From GWF2-38-69 sp037127655 (GTDB lineage: Bacteria; Verrucomicrobiota; Lentisphaeria; Victivallales; GWF2-38-69): a stretch of DNA of 14,879 bases. Shown in pieces: positions 7,148 through 14,221 of this stretch. The notes under the pieces were generated by a model that worked only from the letters and a program-made list of their open reading frames with translations, did not search any database and was not told the origin of the DNA. The stretch spans positions 1 through 14,879 of the forward strand of contig JBAXXY010000060.1 in NCBI GenBank assembly GCA_037127655.1. The letters run 5' to 3'. The position numbers and the translations under genes were made by a program. Each line of letters opens with the position of its first letter. Position 1 is the first letter of the stretch.

Positions 7148-8479
7148 TCACATTCTGAATCTTTTTGGTTTGAACCTGTCTGCCGCAGAATCTGAAAAGT
7201 TCTTTCTGCAAATAAAGTTCCGTTTTGCGCAGGAAGGAATTTGCTCTTTTCGGGCATCTTCAGAGTGAGAGTCAACAGGAATAATAATATCAATAAGCAA
7301 ATATCCGGTAATTATGGAGACAGCAATCCCGAAAGTTGTTGAAAAATGCCCTAATCCGCTCACAGTCTGACTATTCATTATCTCAAGAAGCGAACGGTAG
7401 CCATAAACTCCCGGTACAAGGATTATAGCCACAGGCACTTTGATTATCAGATCGGAGCATTGTCGGATTCTCGCGTACAAATTAGCTATGAGCGCGCCAA
7501 GTAAAGCAGCGGCGCCTGTCCCATACACGATTCCATAAGATTCTCTTGCATAGAACCATAGTAATGTCGCCAGAATACACGAGACTATTACAGCCACGAT
7601 ATGGCAAGTAAGTATCTGATAACAAATTACAAACCCTATTGATACGCTGATAACCGCTATACTTATCTGCCACATAGCTGGTGGAAATGGCGTGTAGCCA
7701 TGCGAAACTGTCATAAATACGCTTCCCAATGTTATGCCAATAAAAACTCCAGTAGCAAGCATCATCAATGTCGCAATAGCTTCGCAGAAATGAGCCATTC
7801 CTGATACAAGACGGCGAGAAGCTATTTCAGTCATAGCCTGGGTCAGAGAAAATCCCGGCATAAACCTCATCAGACAGCTTATTACAGTAATAGTTATGGA
7901 TATGGGATGAATAACTTGAGAAAAGGCAACGGTGCATATTCCTGCGACAAACGCTGATAATGGAATAGAGAGACGCAAACCTGTGCCAAATTCATTACCT
8001 GGAAACCTGCGATTGATCAACATCAAAATAATGCTTATCAATGCAGCGCATAAAGCCTCCTTCCAGCTGCCAAGATAAATATAAGCAAAACCGCCTGAAA
8101 TCAGCGGCCAGGAAACGATTTCCAAAAATGAATTATAAAGTCTTTTTGCGCAAGTAATGCTCTCAAGTTCGCTAAGTCCATGTCTAGCAGAAATCGAACC
8201 TGCTGAAACCGACTTGTAAACTTTCTTTACCTTTTCAAGTCGGTCAATATTTACCTGAGTAGAACCAAATCTGGTCAAAGTAACCTTTTGCTCAATAACT
8301 CCTCCAAATGAGGTAAACAAAATTCTATTGAAAAGGACAAAATGCCCTTGAAGGCTCAGCGCATTGCTCAAATGCCAGATAGTGTCTTCTATCTCATTTA
8401 CAGTAGCGCCATAATTGGACATTAATTCAGCAAGTCTGATTACTAATCTTTCGTTTACTGCATCTACCTTTCTCTTCAA
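7148..8479 (-). CDS. thrE: ThrE-family threonine/serine exporter-like membrane protein
   Basis: A 443-aa fused two-domain ThrE protein (in E. coli the halves are the separate proteins YjjP and YjjB). The soluble N-terminal region (about 1-115, LMSNYGATVNEIEDTIWHLSNAL) is followed by two blocks of about five TM helices each (about 120-255 and 268-400). Family motifs are MPGFSLTQAMTEIASRRLVSG (about 207-227) and LVPGVYGYRSL (354-364). In Corynebacterium ThrE exports threonine and serine; the substrate here is inferred. The start codon is TTG: AAAGGGAG lies 9 nt upstream and no ATG occurs until residue 20. The protein ends in a 40-residue charged tail with two cysteines (PSCAKRNFICRKNF) beyond the last TM, not a feature I recall for the family. 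It lies 66 nt after the aquaporin gene. Confidence 0.85.
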   Translation of the reverse strand: MKRKVDAVNERLVIRLAELMSNYGATVNEIEDTIWHLSNALSLQGHFVLFNRILFTSFGGVIEQKVTLTRFGSTQVNIDRLEKVKKVYKSVSAGSISARHGLSELESITCAKRLYNSFLEIVSWPLISGGFAYIYLGSWKEALCAALISIILMLINRRFPGNEFGTGLRLSIPLSAFVAGICTVAFSQVIHPISITITVISCLMRFMPGFSLTQAMTEIASRRLVSGMAHFCEAIATLMMLATGVFIGITLGSVFMTVSHGYTPFPPAMWQISIAVISVSIGFVICYQILTCHIVAVIVSCILATLLWFYARESYGIVYGTGAAALLGALIANLYARIRQCSDLIIKVPVAIILVPGVYGYRSLLEIMNSQTVSGLGHFSTTFGIAVSIITGYLLIDIIIPVDSHSEDARKEQIPSCAKRNFICRKNFSDSAADRFKPKRFRM

Positions 8480-8488
8480 GCTGTCTTT

Positions 8489-8496
8489 CTCCCTTT
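8489..8496 (-). promoter_or_regulatory. ribosome binding site supporting a TTG start
   Basis: On the minus strand, AAAGGGAG lies 9 nt before the TTG at 8479. It is the main reason for choosing this non-ATG start for the ThrE-like gene. Confidence 0.6.
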
Positions 8497-8545
8497 AGGA
8501 ATCAAAAACCTCCATATCAACCAAACTCAATAGCAGTGCAGGAAA

Positions 8546-9283
8546 TTATGTCCAAAGTGAATGTACAAAAACTTTGTAAACTAGCGCGCCGATTATACCG
8601 CCTATAATTGGACCCACTACCGGAATCCAGGCATAACTCCAATCTGAATCTCTCTTGCCGGGAATCGGAAGAATAGCGTGCATAATTCTTGGAGCTAAAT
8701 CTCTCACTGGATTGATAGCATATCCTGTCGGTCCTCCAAGTGATAAACCTAAAGCAAATATCAAAATACCTACAGCAATCGGTCCGACACCCGCTGAAAG
8801 ACCGTTATGAGTATCAGATATACCCAAAATACCCAAAAGAAGCATTGCAGTACCTATTATTTCAGTAAGGATATTATGCTTTGCTTTTCTGATAGCCGGC
8901 ATAGTACAAAATACTGAGAGTTTGAAATCAGCATTTTCTGTTACTGCCCAATGCCCTTTATAAGTTAGAAAAACCAAAAATGCGCCAATAAATCCTCCGA
9001 CAAATTGTCCTGCAATATACGAGAAAGCAGAACTCAAGGGCAAGTTGCCTACAACAACCATCGAAATTGTTACAGCCGGGTTCAAATGAGCGCCGCTGAC
9101 CCAGCCTGTCACATATACGCCCATTGTTACTGCAAAAGCCCAGCCTGCAGTAATCACTATCCATCCTGAGTTCTGCCCTTTGCTCTTGCTTAAAAGTACA
9201 TTTGCCACCACACCGTCTCCCAAGAGAACCAGAATCATTGTTCCGATGAGTTCAGCTGAAAAATTTGTTGTCATCCAATGCAT
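8546..9283 (-). CDS. glpF: MIP-family glycerol facilitator-like aquaporin with NPV second motif
   Basis: A 245-aa six-helix channel of the major intrinsic protein family, moving glycerol or other small neutral solutes (or water) across the inner membrane. The first half has the canonical SGAHLNPAVT (NPA at 68-70). The second half reads GYAINPVRDLAPR, so the second NPA is NPV (191-193; GTG codon for Val). Arg194 of the selectivity filter and the following Asp195, a mark of glyceroporins, are kept. Trp48 (AGWAF) and aromatic Tyr188 fit a GlpF-like filter rather than AqpZ (which has Phe/His/Arg). Start: GGGAG lies close upstream of the ATG at 9283. No glpK or glpD is in the window, so physiological glycerol use is not supported by context. 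It lies 32 nt after kdsD. Confidence 0.88.
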   Translation of the reverse strand: MHWMTTNFSAELIGTMILVLLGDGVVANVLLSKSKGQNSGWIVITAGWAFAVTMGVYVTGWVSGAHLNPAVTISMVVVGNLPLSSAFSYIAGQFVGGFIGAFLVFLTYKGHWAVTENADFKLSVFCTMPAIRKAKHNILTEIIGTAMLLLGILGISDTHNGLSAGVGPIAVGILIFALGLSLGGPTGYAINPVRDLAPRIMHAILPIPGKRDSDWSYAWIPVVGPIIGGIIGALVYKVFVHSLWT

Positions 9284-9315
9284 AATCTTCTCCCTTTTTT
9301 TATGCTCAATAATTT

Positions 9316-10293
9316 TTATAAAAGTTTAAAGCTGGGCAAGTCCTGGCTATCCACCAATCCAAGCACAACTTCATTTCTATCAATTACAACTATGTCGTCA
9401 ATTTTGCGTTTCTCGATAAGCTTGAGAGCATCGACTGCCAACTGGTCGGCATGCAAAGTGGCAGGTTTGGCAGTCATATAATCACTTATTGGCTTATCAA
9501 GTATATTCCTGTCATCAAAGTGCCTTCTCAGGTCGCCGTCGGTAAATATTCCAAGAAGTTTATGACTATCATCGATTACAATAGCTGAACCGCTCTTAGC
9601 TTTGGTCATCTCAATGATTGTATCCTTGACAGTTGCCTTCGGCCCAACTGTAACAAGTCTCTGAGATTCAGATGTCCTCATAATGTCAGAAACTCTAAGC
9701 GTAACAGCCCTCCCTATAGCGCCTCCCGGATGAAGCCTGCCAAAATCTTCCTTCGTAAAACCCCTAATATCCAGAAGGGCCATCGCCAAAGCATCGCCTA
9801 CAACCAATTGGACTGTGGTCGAGCATGTCGGAGCCAAATTGAAAGGACAAGCCTCTTTCTCTACAGGAGTTGCAATCACGATGTCTGCCCACTTGGCCAG
9901 TCTGGAGCTGCTATTTCCTGTAAGCGCCACTATAGGAATTTCCAGTCTCTTGGCAGATGGCAGAATCATAAGCAGTTCATCTGTTTCCCCGCTATAGCTG
10001 ATGGCAAGTAAAATGTCATTTTTCTGAAGAATGCCAAGATCTCCATGCATAGCTTCGACGGGATGGAGAAAAGTAGCATGAGAACCAGTACTTGCCAAAG
10101 TTGAGCATATCTTGTATCCGATATGCCCGCTTTTGCCGATACCGCTTACGACTATTTTGCCGCCGCTATCAAGAGATTCTTTGCACTTATATACAGCTTT
10201 TTCGAAGTTCTCATCAAGACTATTGCGGATAGAATTAAGCTCGGCTATTTCAAGGTCGAAAACATTTCTTGCTTTATCTAAAATTGATTTCAT
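9316..10293 (-). CDS. kdsD: arabinose-5-phosphate isomerase KdsD/KpsF/GutQ family
   Basis: A 325-aa cytosolic sugar isomerase converting D-ribulose 5-phosphate to D-arabinose 5-phosphate, the first step to Kdo for LPS core or capsule. The SIS domain (about 30-190) shows SGIGKSGHIGYK (Lys54), HPVEAMHGDLG (77-87), SYSGETDE (99-106), KEACPFNLAPTCSTT (146-160) and RLHPGGAIGR (186-195, His188). Two CBS domains follow (about 203-260 and 268-325). Length and layout match E. coli KdsD (328 aa). Whether it is the LPS housekeeping copy or a KpsF-type paralogue cannot be decided: no kdsA, B or C is nearby, but a polysaccharide synthase cassette is divergently adjacent. The ATG at 10293 has no convincing ribosome binding site. 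It heads the minus-strand four-gene group. Confidence 0.93.
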   Translation of the reverse strand: MKSILDKARNVFDLEIAELNSIRNSLDENFEKAVYKCKESLDSGGKIVVSGIGKSGHIGYKICSTLASTGSHATFLHPVEAMHGDLGILQKNDILLAISYSGETDELLMILPSAKRLEIPIVALTGNSSSRLAKWADIVIATPVEKEACPFNLAPTCSTTVQLVVGDALAMALLDIRGFTKEDFGRLHPGGAIGRAVTLRVSDIMRTSESQRLVTVGPKATVKDTIIEMTKAKSGSAIVIDDSHKLLGIFTDGDLRRHFDDRNILDKPISDYMTAKPATLHADQLAVDALKLIEKRKIDDIVVIDRNEVVLGLVDSQDLPSFKLL

Positions 10294-10297
10294 AAAA

Positions 10298-10328
10298 TTG
10301 ACGCTTATTTATTTATGGATGTTATAAT
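10298..10328 (+). promoter_or_regulatory. second candidate promoter for the polysaccharide cassette
   Basis: TTGACG (10298-10303) and a perfect TATAAT (10323-10328) lie on the plus strand with a 19-nt spacer, longer than optimal. The site overlaps the kdsD start region and would give a leader of about 130 nt before the ATG at 10465. Confidence 0.35.
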
Positions 10329-10352
10329 AGAAAGTTATAGCTCAACTCTTAA
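10324..10352 (-). promoter_or_regulatory. weak candidate promoter for the kdsD group
   Basis: On the minus strand, TTAAGA (10352-10347) and TATTAT (10329-10324) are spaced 17 nt apart, about 30 nt upstream of the kdsD start. The -35 is poor (4 of 6), so this is a low-confidence suggestion. Confidence 0.22.
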
Positions 10353-10400
10353 GCAAGTAAAACTGCTGAAAACAAAAAAATAAGTTTCTAGGCCAGACTT

Positions 10401-10429
10401 TTGCCATAAATATTAATTTATGATATAGT
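10401..10429 (+). promoter_or_regulatory. extended -10 promoter of the polysaccharide cassette
   Basis: TTGCCA (10401-10406), a 17-nt spacer, then TATAGT (10424-10429) preceded by TG at 10421-10422 (TGnTATAGT, an extended -10). Transcription would start near 10436, leaving a leader of about 30 nt. It is the best sigma-70-like site in the window. Confidence 0.6.
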
Positions 10430-10447
10430 TATCTTAAAATTAGCCTA

Positions 10448-10455
10448 AAAAGGTG
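10448..10455 (+). promoter_or_regulatory. ribosome binding site deciding the start at 10465
   Basis: AAAGGTGG lies 9 nt before the ATG at 10465. The in-frame GTG at 10453 is part of this site, so the ATG is preferred as the start. Confidence 0.65.
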
Positions 10456-10464
10456 GCGTTATTT

Positions 10465-11820
10465 ATGACTATTTCTTATATTTCAAAACGCAAAGAAAGC
10501 ACTGTTACTCAAACTCTCGCCGAACATTTCGAAACTGTCAGAACATTTGATTCTCTTGACAATTTCATACCAACTGATAATGAGTTTAATTCTATTGTAG
10601 TGTCGCTTGAGTTCGGAGAAGAAAGTATCGAAAACTTTATAATAAAACTTAGAAAATCGGATAAGCACTTTATAACTCCGCTATTCTTTGAAAACAATGG
10701 AGCTTTCCTTTATTTTGATACCAAAATCACGATAATTGAAGTCGTAGAACGAACAAAGAATGTCAAAACCCTCTATAATGAAATTGGGCATCATAATTAC
10801 ACTAGTTGGGAAAATAAAATCCTCTCATACTTCTACACCAGACCAGATTATAACATCGTACCCAAACTAGACAAGCATAAAGAAATGTTCTACTATTTTC
10901 CTCTTGTAGAATATTTTTATGATGGGCAGGAAGACTATTTTTACTGGCTGGAAGATATGGCAAACCAAAATATCTTCTCCAAGGTAAAGCTTGTTGACCG
11001 TCTATTCTGTTGTCCTTTCTGCTTTTCTGCTCTGATGAAATTCAGCGATCACTGCCCGAGCTGTGGAAGCATCAATATCAGAAATGAAAAATTCATTCAC
11101 TGCTTTACTTGCGGACATGTGGCTCCTGAAAGCAATTTCCTGAAAAATGAAAGATTTGTCTGCCCGTCCTGCAAAGCAAAGCTCAAACTCATCGGTGAGG
11201 ATTACGACAGACCACTGGAAAACGGAGTTTGTATGGATTGCGGGAACTATCATATTGACAGCAAACTCGAAGTATCATGTCTCACCTGCCACAAAAACTT
11301 CACGACTGAAGACTTGAGCAAGAAATTTATCTATGAGTACAAACTAACCGAATTCGGAAGAAATCAGATAAAATTCGGCACAGTCAGCTCTGCAGACCTC
11401 ATTGTAAATGAACTTAACTATATAGATTTGAATTACTTTAACTTCACTCTGAACTGGTCTATACAAATGCAGAGGCGGTACAAAGAAGAAATGTTCAGCA
11501 TCATTGCTTTGAAGCTCACCCTCTCTGAAAAAACCTCATCTTACGACCTGCTCCTGGAATTTTCCAAATTTTTGAGAAGAACTTTCAGAACAACTGACTT
11601 CTGTTCTAAAATAGACAATAATTCCTTCATCTTTCTATTTCCAAAAACAGATTCTGCAGGACTTGATGTACTAAAGTCAAGGATTGATGATTTTATAAAA
11701 TCCATCAAGCTTAACAGAGGGAAATTTGAAGTCAAAATAGAATTATTCACCTCAACTAAAGAAAATGTCGAGGAAGAGACAGCCCAACAGCTCCTTGCAA
11801 AGCTGGCAAATAAACTATGA
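10465..11820 (+). CDS. pseudo-receiver / TackOD1-like zinc module / degenerate GGDEF protein, predicted c-di-GMP receptor
   Basis: A 451-aa soluble protein. Residues 1-100 form an alternating beta/alpha region like a receiver domain, but the expected phosphoacceptor Asp is absent (IVVSLEFGE). Residues 178-290 hold six CxxC pairs (Cys183/186, 197/200, 213/216, 233/236, 256/259, 272/275) around IGEDYDRP. From memory this resembles the TackOD1 metal-binding domain, and it should bind several zinc ions. Residues 335-451 look like a GGDEF fold (FSIIALKLTL strand, then RTTDFCSKIDNNSF, then IFLFP). The catalytic signature is replaced by DNNSF (384-388) and the metal-binding Asp by Lys350, so it should not make c-di-GMP. 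RTTD (375-378) lies exactly five residues before DNNSF, the position of the RxxD inhibitory site that binds c-di-GMP in WspR and PelD. It overlaps the glycosyltransferase start by 4 nt (ATGA). The receptor role is inferred. Confidence 0.75.
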   Translation: MTISYISKRKESTVTQTLAEHFETVRTFDSLDNFIPTDNEFNSIVVSLEFGEESIENFIIKLRKSDKHFITPLFFENNGAFLYFDTKITIIEVVERTKNVKTLYNEIGHHNYTSWENKILSYFYTRPDYNIVPKLDKHKEMFYYFPLVEYFYDGQEDYFYWLEDMANQNIFSKVKLVDRLFCCPFCFSALMKFSDHCPSCGSINIRNEKFIHCFTCGHVAPESNFLKNERFVCPSCKAKLKLIGEDYDRPLENGVCMDCGNYHIDSKLEVSCLTCHKNFTTEDLSKKFIYEYKLTEFGRNQIKFGTVSSADLIVNELNYIDLNYFNFTLNWSIQMQRRYKEEMFSIIALKLTLSEKTSSYDLLLEFSKFLRRTFRTTDFCSKIDNNSFIFLFPKTDSAGLDVLKSRIDDFIKSIKLNRGKFEVKIELFTSTKENVEEETAQQLLAKLANKL

Positions 11821-13148
11821 GCCGTTTTTTCAACGAAATTCAGTATTTCCTGACAATGTACTGGAATTATGAAGACTACTGGAAGCTCTATGTACTCGTA
11901 TTTCCTATCGTTATTTTCCTGGAAATACCTCTTTACATGATAATTATTGTCTCATACATAAAGAAATTCTGGAATGAAGTCTTTCTAGACAAAGTGCCTC
12001 CTCATTATTTTCCTACTGTGAGCTGCATCATCACCTGTTACAACGAAGGTCAAGCTATAGTGGCTACCATTAACACCTTGGTTGAGCAGTTATATCGCGG
12101 CAATATTGAAATTCTTGTAATGGTGGACGGCTCTGACATCAATAAATCCACATACGATGCGGCGCACGATTATGCTACTAAATATCATTCTGAGCATAAA
12201 AACACCTCAAGATATATTCAGGTAATACCTAAAAAACTAAGAGGCGGGAGAGTTTCATCAAACAACCTTGGCCTATCTCTGGCAAAAGGCGAAATCATTA
12301 TAATCATTGACGGAGACTGTTCGGTTGACAACGATTTAATAGCATCTGCTGTGAGAGGTTTTGCTGACCCCAATGTGGTAGGTTCATCAGGAAATATCAG
12401 AGTAAGAAACGCCAATAAAAGTTTGGTCGCCAAATTCCAGGCAATAGAATATATGATTGGTTTGCAACTCTCGAAAACCGGGCTTGCTGAAATCGGAATG
12501 CTAAATAATATTTCAGGCGCTCACGGTATCTTCAGAAAAAGCTTCGTCAAAGCTATCGGCGGCTGGAAGAATGGCACTGCAGAAGACCTAGATATGACTA
12601 CAAGGATAAAAGTCTATCTGAAGCAGTATCCAAACCTCAAAATCATCCACTCTTATGAAGCTACTATGCACACAGATGTGCCGGAAACATGGAAAGTGTT
12701 ATTGAAGCAACGCCTCCGCTGGGATGGCGACCTATCATTTTTGTATTTTAAAAGATATAGAAAAGCTTTGCGCCCTATGAATATCGGCTGGAAGAATTTG
12801 TTCGCAATCATCTGGTATGATTTCTTCTTCTGCCTCTGCGTTCCTTTCCTGACTATAATCTACACAATCTGGCTCTACTTCAGGTTTTCTCCTTCTTTTG
12901 CCACGACGATGTTTATACTGACTTATATTTATTATCTATTTTCAACTACAGTTTTGTTTGCTTTATATTTAGCATTTGTATCCGAACGAAAAGGAAAAGA
13001 CTTTAAATTTATCATCTACATACCGCTAATGCCTTTTTATCAGTATATAATGAGAATATGGACAGCCTTTGCCACAATATGCGAGTTTACGCTCTCGACT
13101 CACAAAGACACCAATATGGCTCCATGGTGGGTAATTAGAAAGACTTAA
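11817..13148 (+). CDS. processive family-2 glycosyltransferase, exopolysaccharide synthase-like
   Basis: A 443-aa membrane glycosyltransferase with GT-A fold, of the BcsA/PgaC/HasA/Alg8 type, which polymerises and usually extrudes a polysaccharide across the inner membrane. One N-terminal TM (about 24-48) precedes the catalytic domain: SCIITCYNEG (69-78), VDGSD (103-107), the DGD metal/nucleotide site (165-167), TAEDLDMT (254-261, with the catalytic-base Asp likely Asp257) and QRLRW (298-302), the Q-x-x-R-W motif of processive enzymes. At least three C-terminal TM segments follow (about 325-352, 362-388, 397-420). No PilZ domain is present, so c-di-GMP control would have to come from a partner, presumably the protein encoded upstream. 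The start ATG overlaps the upstream TGA, indicating coupled translation. The sugar donor and product cannot be read from the sequence. Confidence 0.9.
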   Translation: MSRFFNEIQYFLTMYWNYEDYWKLYVLVFPIVIFLEIPLYMIIIVSYIKKFWNEVFLDKVPPHYFPTVSCIITCYNEGQAIVATINTLVEQLYRGNIEILVMVDGSDINKSTYDAAHDYATKYHSEHKNTSRYIQVIPKKLRGGRVSSNNLGLSLAKGEIIIIIDGDCSVDNDLIASAVRGFADPNVVGSSGNIRVRNANKSLVAKFQAIEYMIGLQLSKTGLAEIGMLNNISGAHGIFRKSFVKAIGGWKNGTAEDLDMTTRIKVYLKQYPNLKIIHSYEATMHTDVPETWKVLLKQRLRWDGDLSFLYFKRYRKALRPMNIGWKNLFAIIWYDFFFCLCVPFLTIIYTIWLYFRFSPSFATTMFILTYIYYLFSTTVLFALYLAFVSERKGKDFKFIIYIPLMPFYQYIMRIWTAFATICEFTLSTHKDTNMAPWWVIRKT

Positions 13149-13175
13149 CTGTTAAACCAGGAGAAATACAGCAAT

Positions 13176-14213
13176 ATGGATTTTAACTTCAAACATAAAG
13201 ATCAGAAATTACACCAAGCAGTAAATTATGCCCCTGGTAAAAGGCATCTGTCAAAAATCTACTGGTATCTGCTTTTGATTTTGATTCTTACGCCATTTGT
13301 ATATCTTGGAACTAAAATTTTCACAGACACATTCCTTATGAGCGCTACAGGACACATATCTTTTGGCGAAGTCACAATCCGTTCTCCGGGGAGCGCGTAT
13401 ATACAGAAAATACTTCTTCTCCCAGGCGAATCATTCGTCAAGGGTCAAGACCTTATTGACCTCACAAATCCACAACTTCTTGCTCAATTGCAGTCTCTGA
13501 ATGATGAAATTAAAACCCTTACTGAGCAGAAAATGAAGCTACTCAATGACAATACCGAACTTGGACACCTCCTCGAAGCCAAAGAAACTGCCACAAAATA
13601 TATCGTTGACTGTAAAGAATATCTGGCGGTACTTGCCAAGTTGAGAGAAAAAGGCCTAACTACTATTATGGATATCTCAAAAGCCAGATCCGACCTTAAT
13701 AATGCTCTCCAGCAATACAAAACTATCGAAGGAAATATTGCGAAACTTAATCTTAGTAAAGATCTGCAGAGGGAAGAATTCTTCGATAAAAGCATTCGCG
13801 AAACAGAAGGTAAGATCAAGCAAATAAATACATCTCTTGCATTGCTTAGTATTAAAGCCCCTGAAGAAGGCAATATGGCTAAGCTCCTTGTCGAAGAAAA
13901 TGAATATGTCAAAGATGGACAGGACATTGCTAAAATTGTGCTCAAAAGAAATATCTTTGTAATTGCTTATATTGAGTCTAAATTCATTTCTGAAAAGTTA
14001 AAGACAGGGATGCAGGTACGAATTCTCTTTCCTGATGGAATAAAAATTAAAGGTACCGTCTCATCTGCGCCTGTTTTGGCAGAGAGCGACCCATCTAAAT
14101 CAGGTTTAGTTCAAAGCGATAAAAATAAGATAGTTGTCAGAATCATCCCACAGGAAGAGATTCCTCATCAGTACAAAATAGCCGGACTTCCGGTAGATAT
14201 CCTTTTCTATTAA
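13176..14213 (+). CDS. HlyD/EmrA-type membrane fusion protein
   Basis: A 345-aa periplasmic adaptor anchored by one N-terminal TM (about 27-48) with a short cytoplasmic, basic N-terminus. Half-lipoyl segments lie at about 57-97 (SPGSAYIQKILLLPGESFVKG) and 220-257 (IKAPEEGNMAKLLVEENEYVKDG), split by a long coiled-coil hairpin (about 98-215). A beta-barrel region follows to the C-terminus. No ABC or MFS transporter lies next to it; the partner is the upstream glycosyltransferase 27 nt away. This recalls Alg8 with the MFP-like periplasmic part of Alg44, except that the PilZ domain of Alg44 is missing. The start is supported by AGGAG (13159-13163) with a rather long 12-nt spacer. No outer-membrane porin is visible. 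Inferred role: guiding polymer through the periplasm. Confidence 0.88.
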   Translation: MDFNFKHKDQKLHQAVNYAPGKRHLSKIYWYLLLILILTPFVYLGTKIFTDTFLMSATGHISFGEVTIRSPGSAYIQKILLLPGESFVKGQDLIDLTNPQLLAQLQSLNDEIKTLTEQKMKLLNDNTELGHLLEAKETATKYIVDCKEYLAVLAKLREKGLTTIMDISKARSDLNNALQQYKTIEGNIAKLNLSKDLQREEFFDKSIRETEGKIKQINTSLALLSIKAPEEGNMAKLLVEENEYVKDGQDIAKIVLKRNIFVIAYIESKFISEKLKTGMQVRILFPDGIKIKGTVSSAPVLAESDPSKSGLVQSDKNKIVVRIIPQEEIPHQYKIAGLPVDILFY

Positions 14214-14221
14214 ACTATTTA

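Noticed and set aside
10465..11820. Active diguanylate cyclase
   Set aside because: The GG[D/E]EF signature is replaced by DNNSF and the metal-binding Asp is Lys, so catalysis is very unlikely.
13484..13945. 153-residue minus-strand reading frame in the HlyD-type gene
   Set aside because: It is a shadow of the coiled-coil region and its peptide is a Ser/Leu-rich antisense product.
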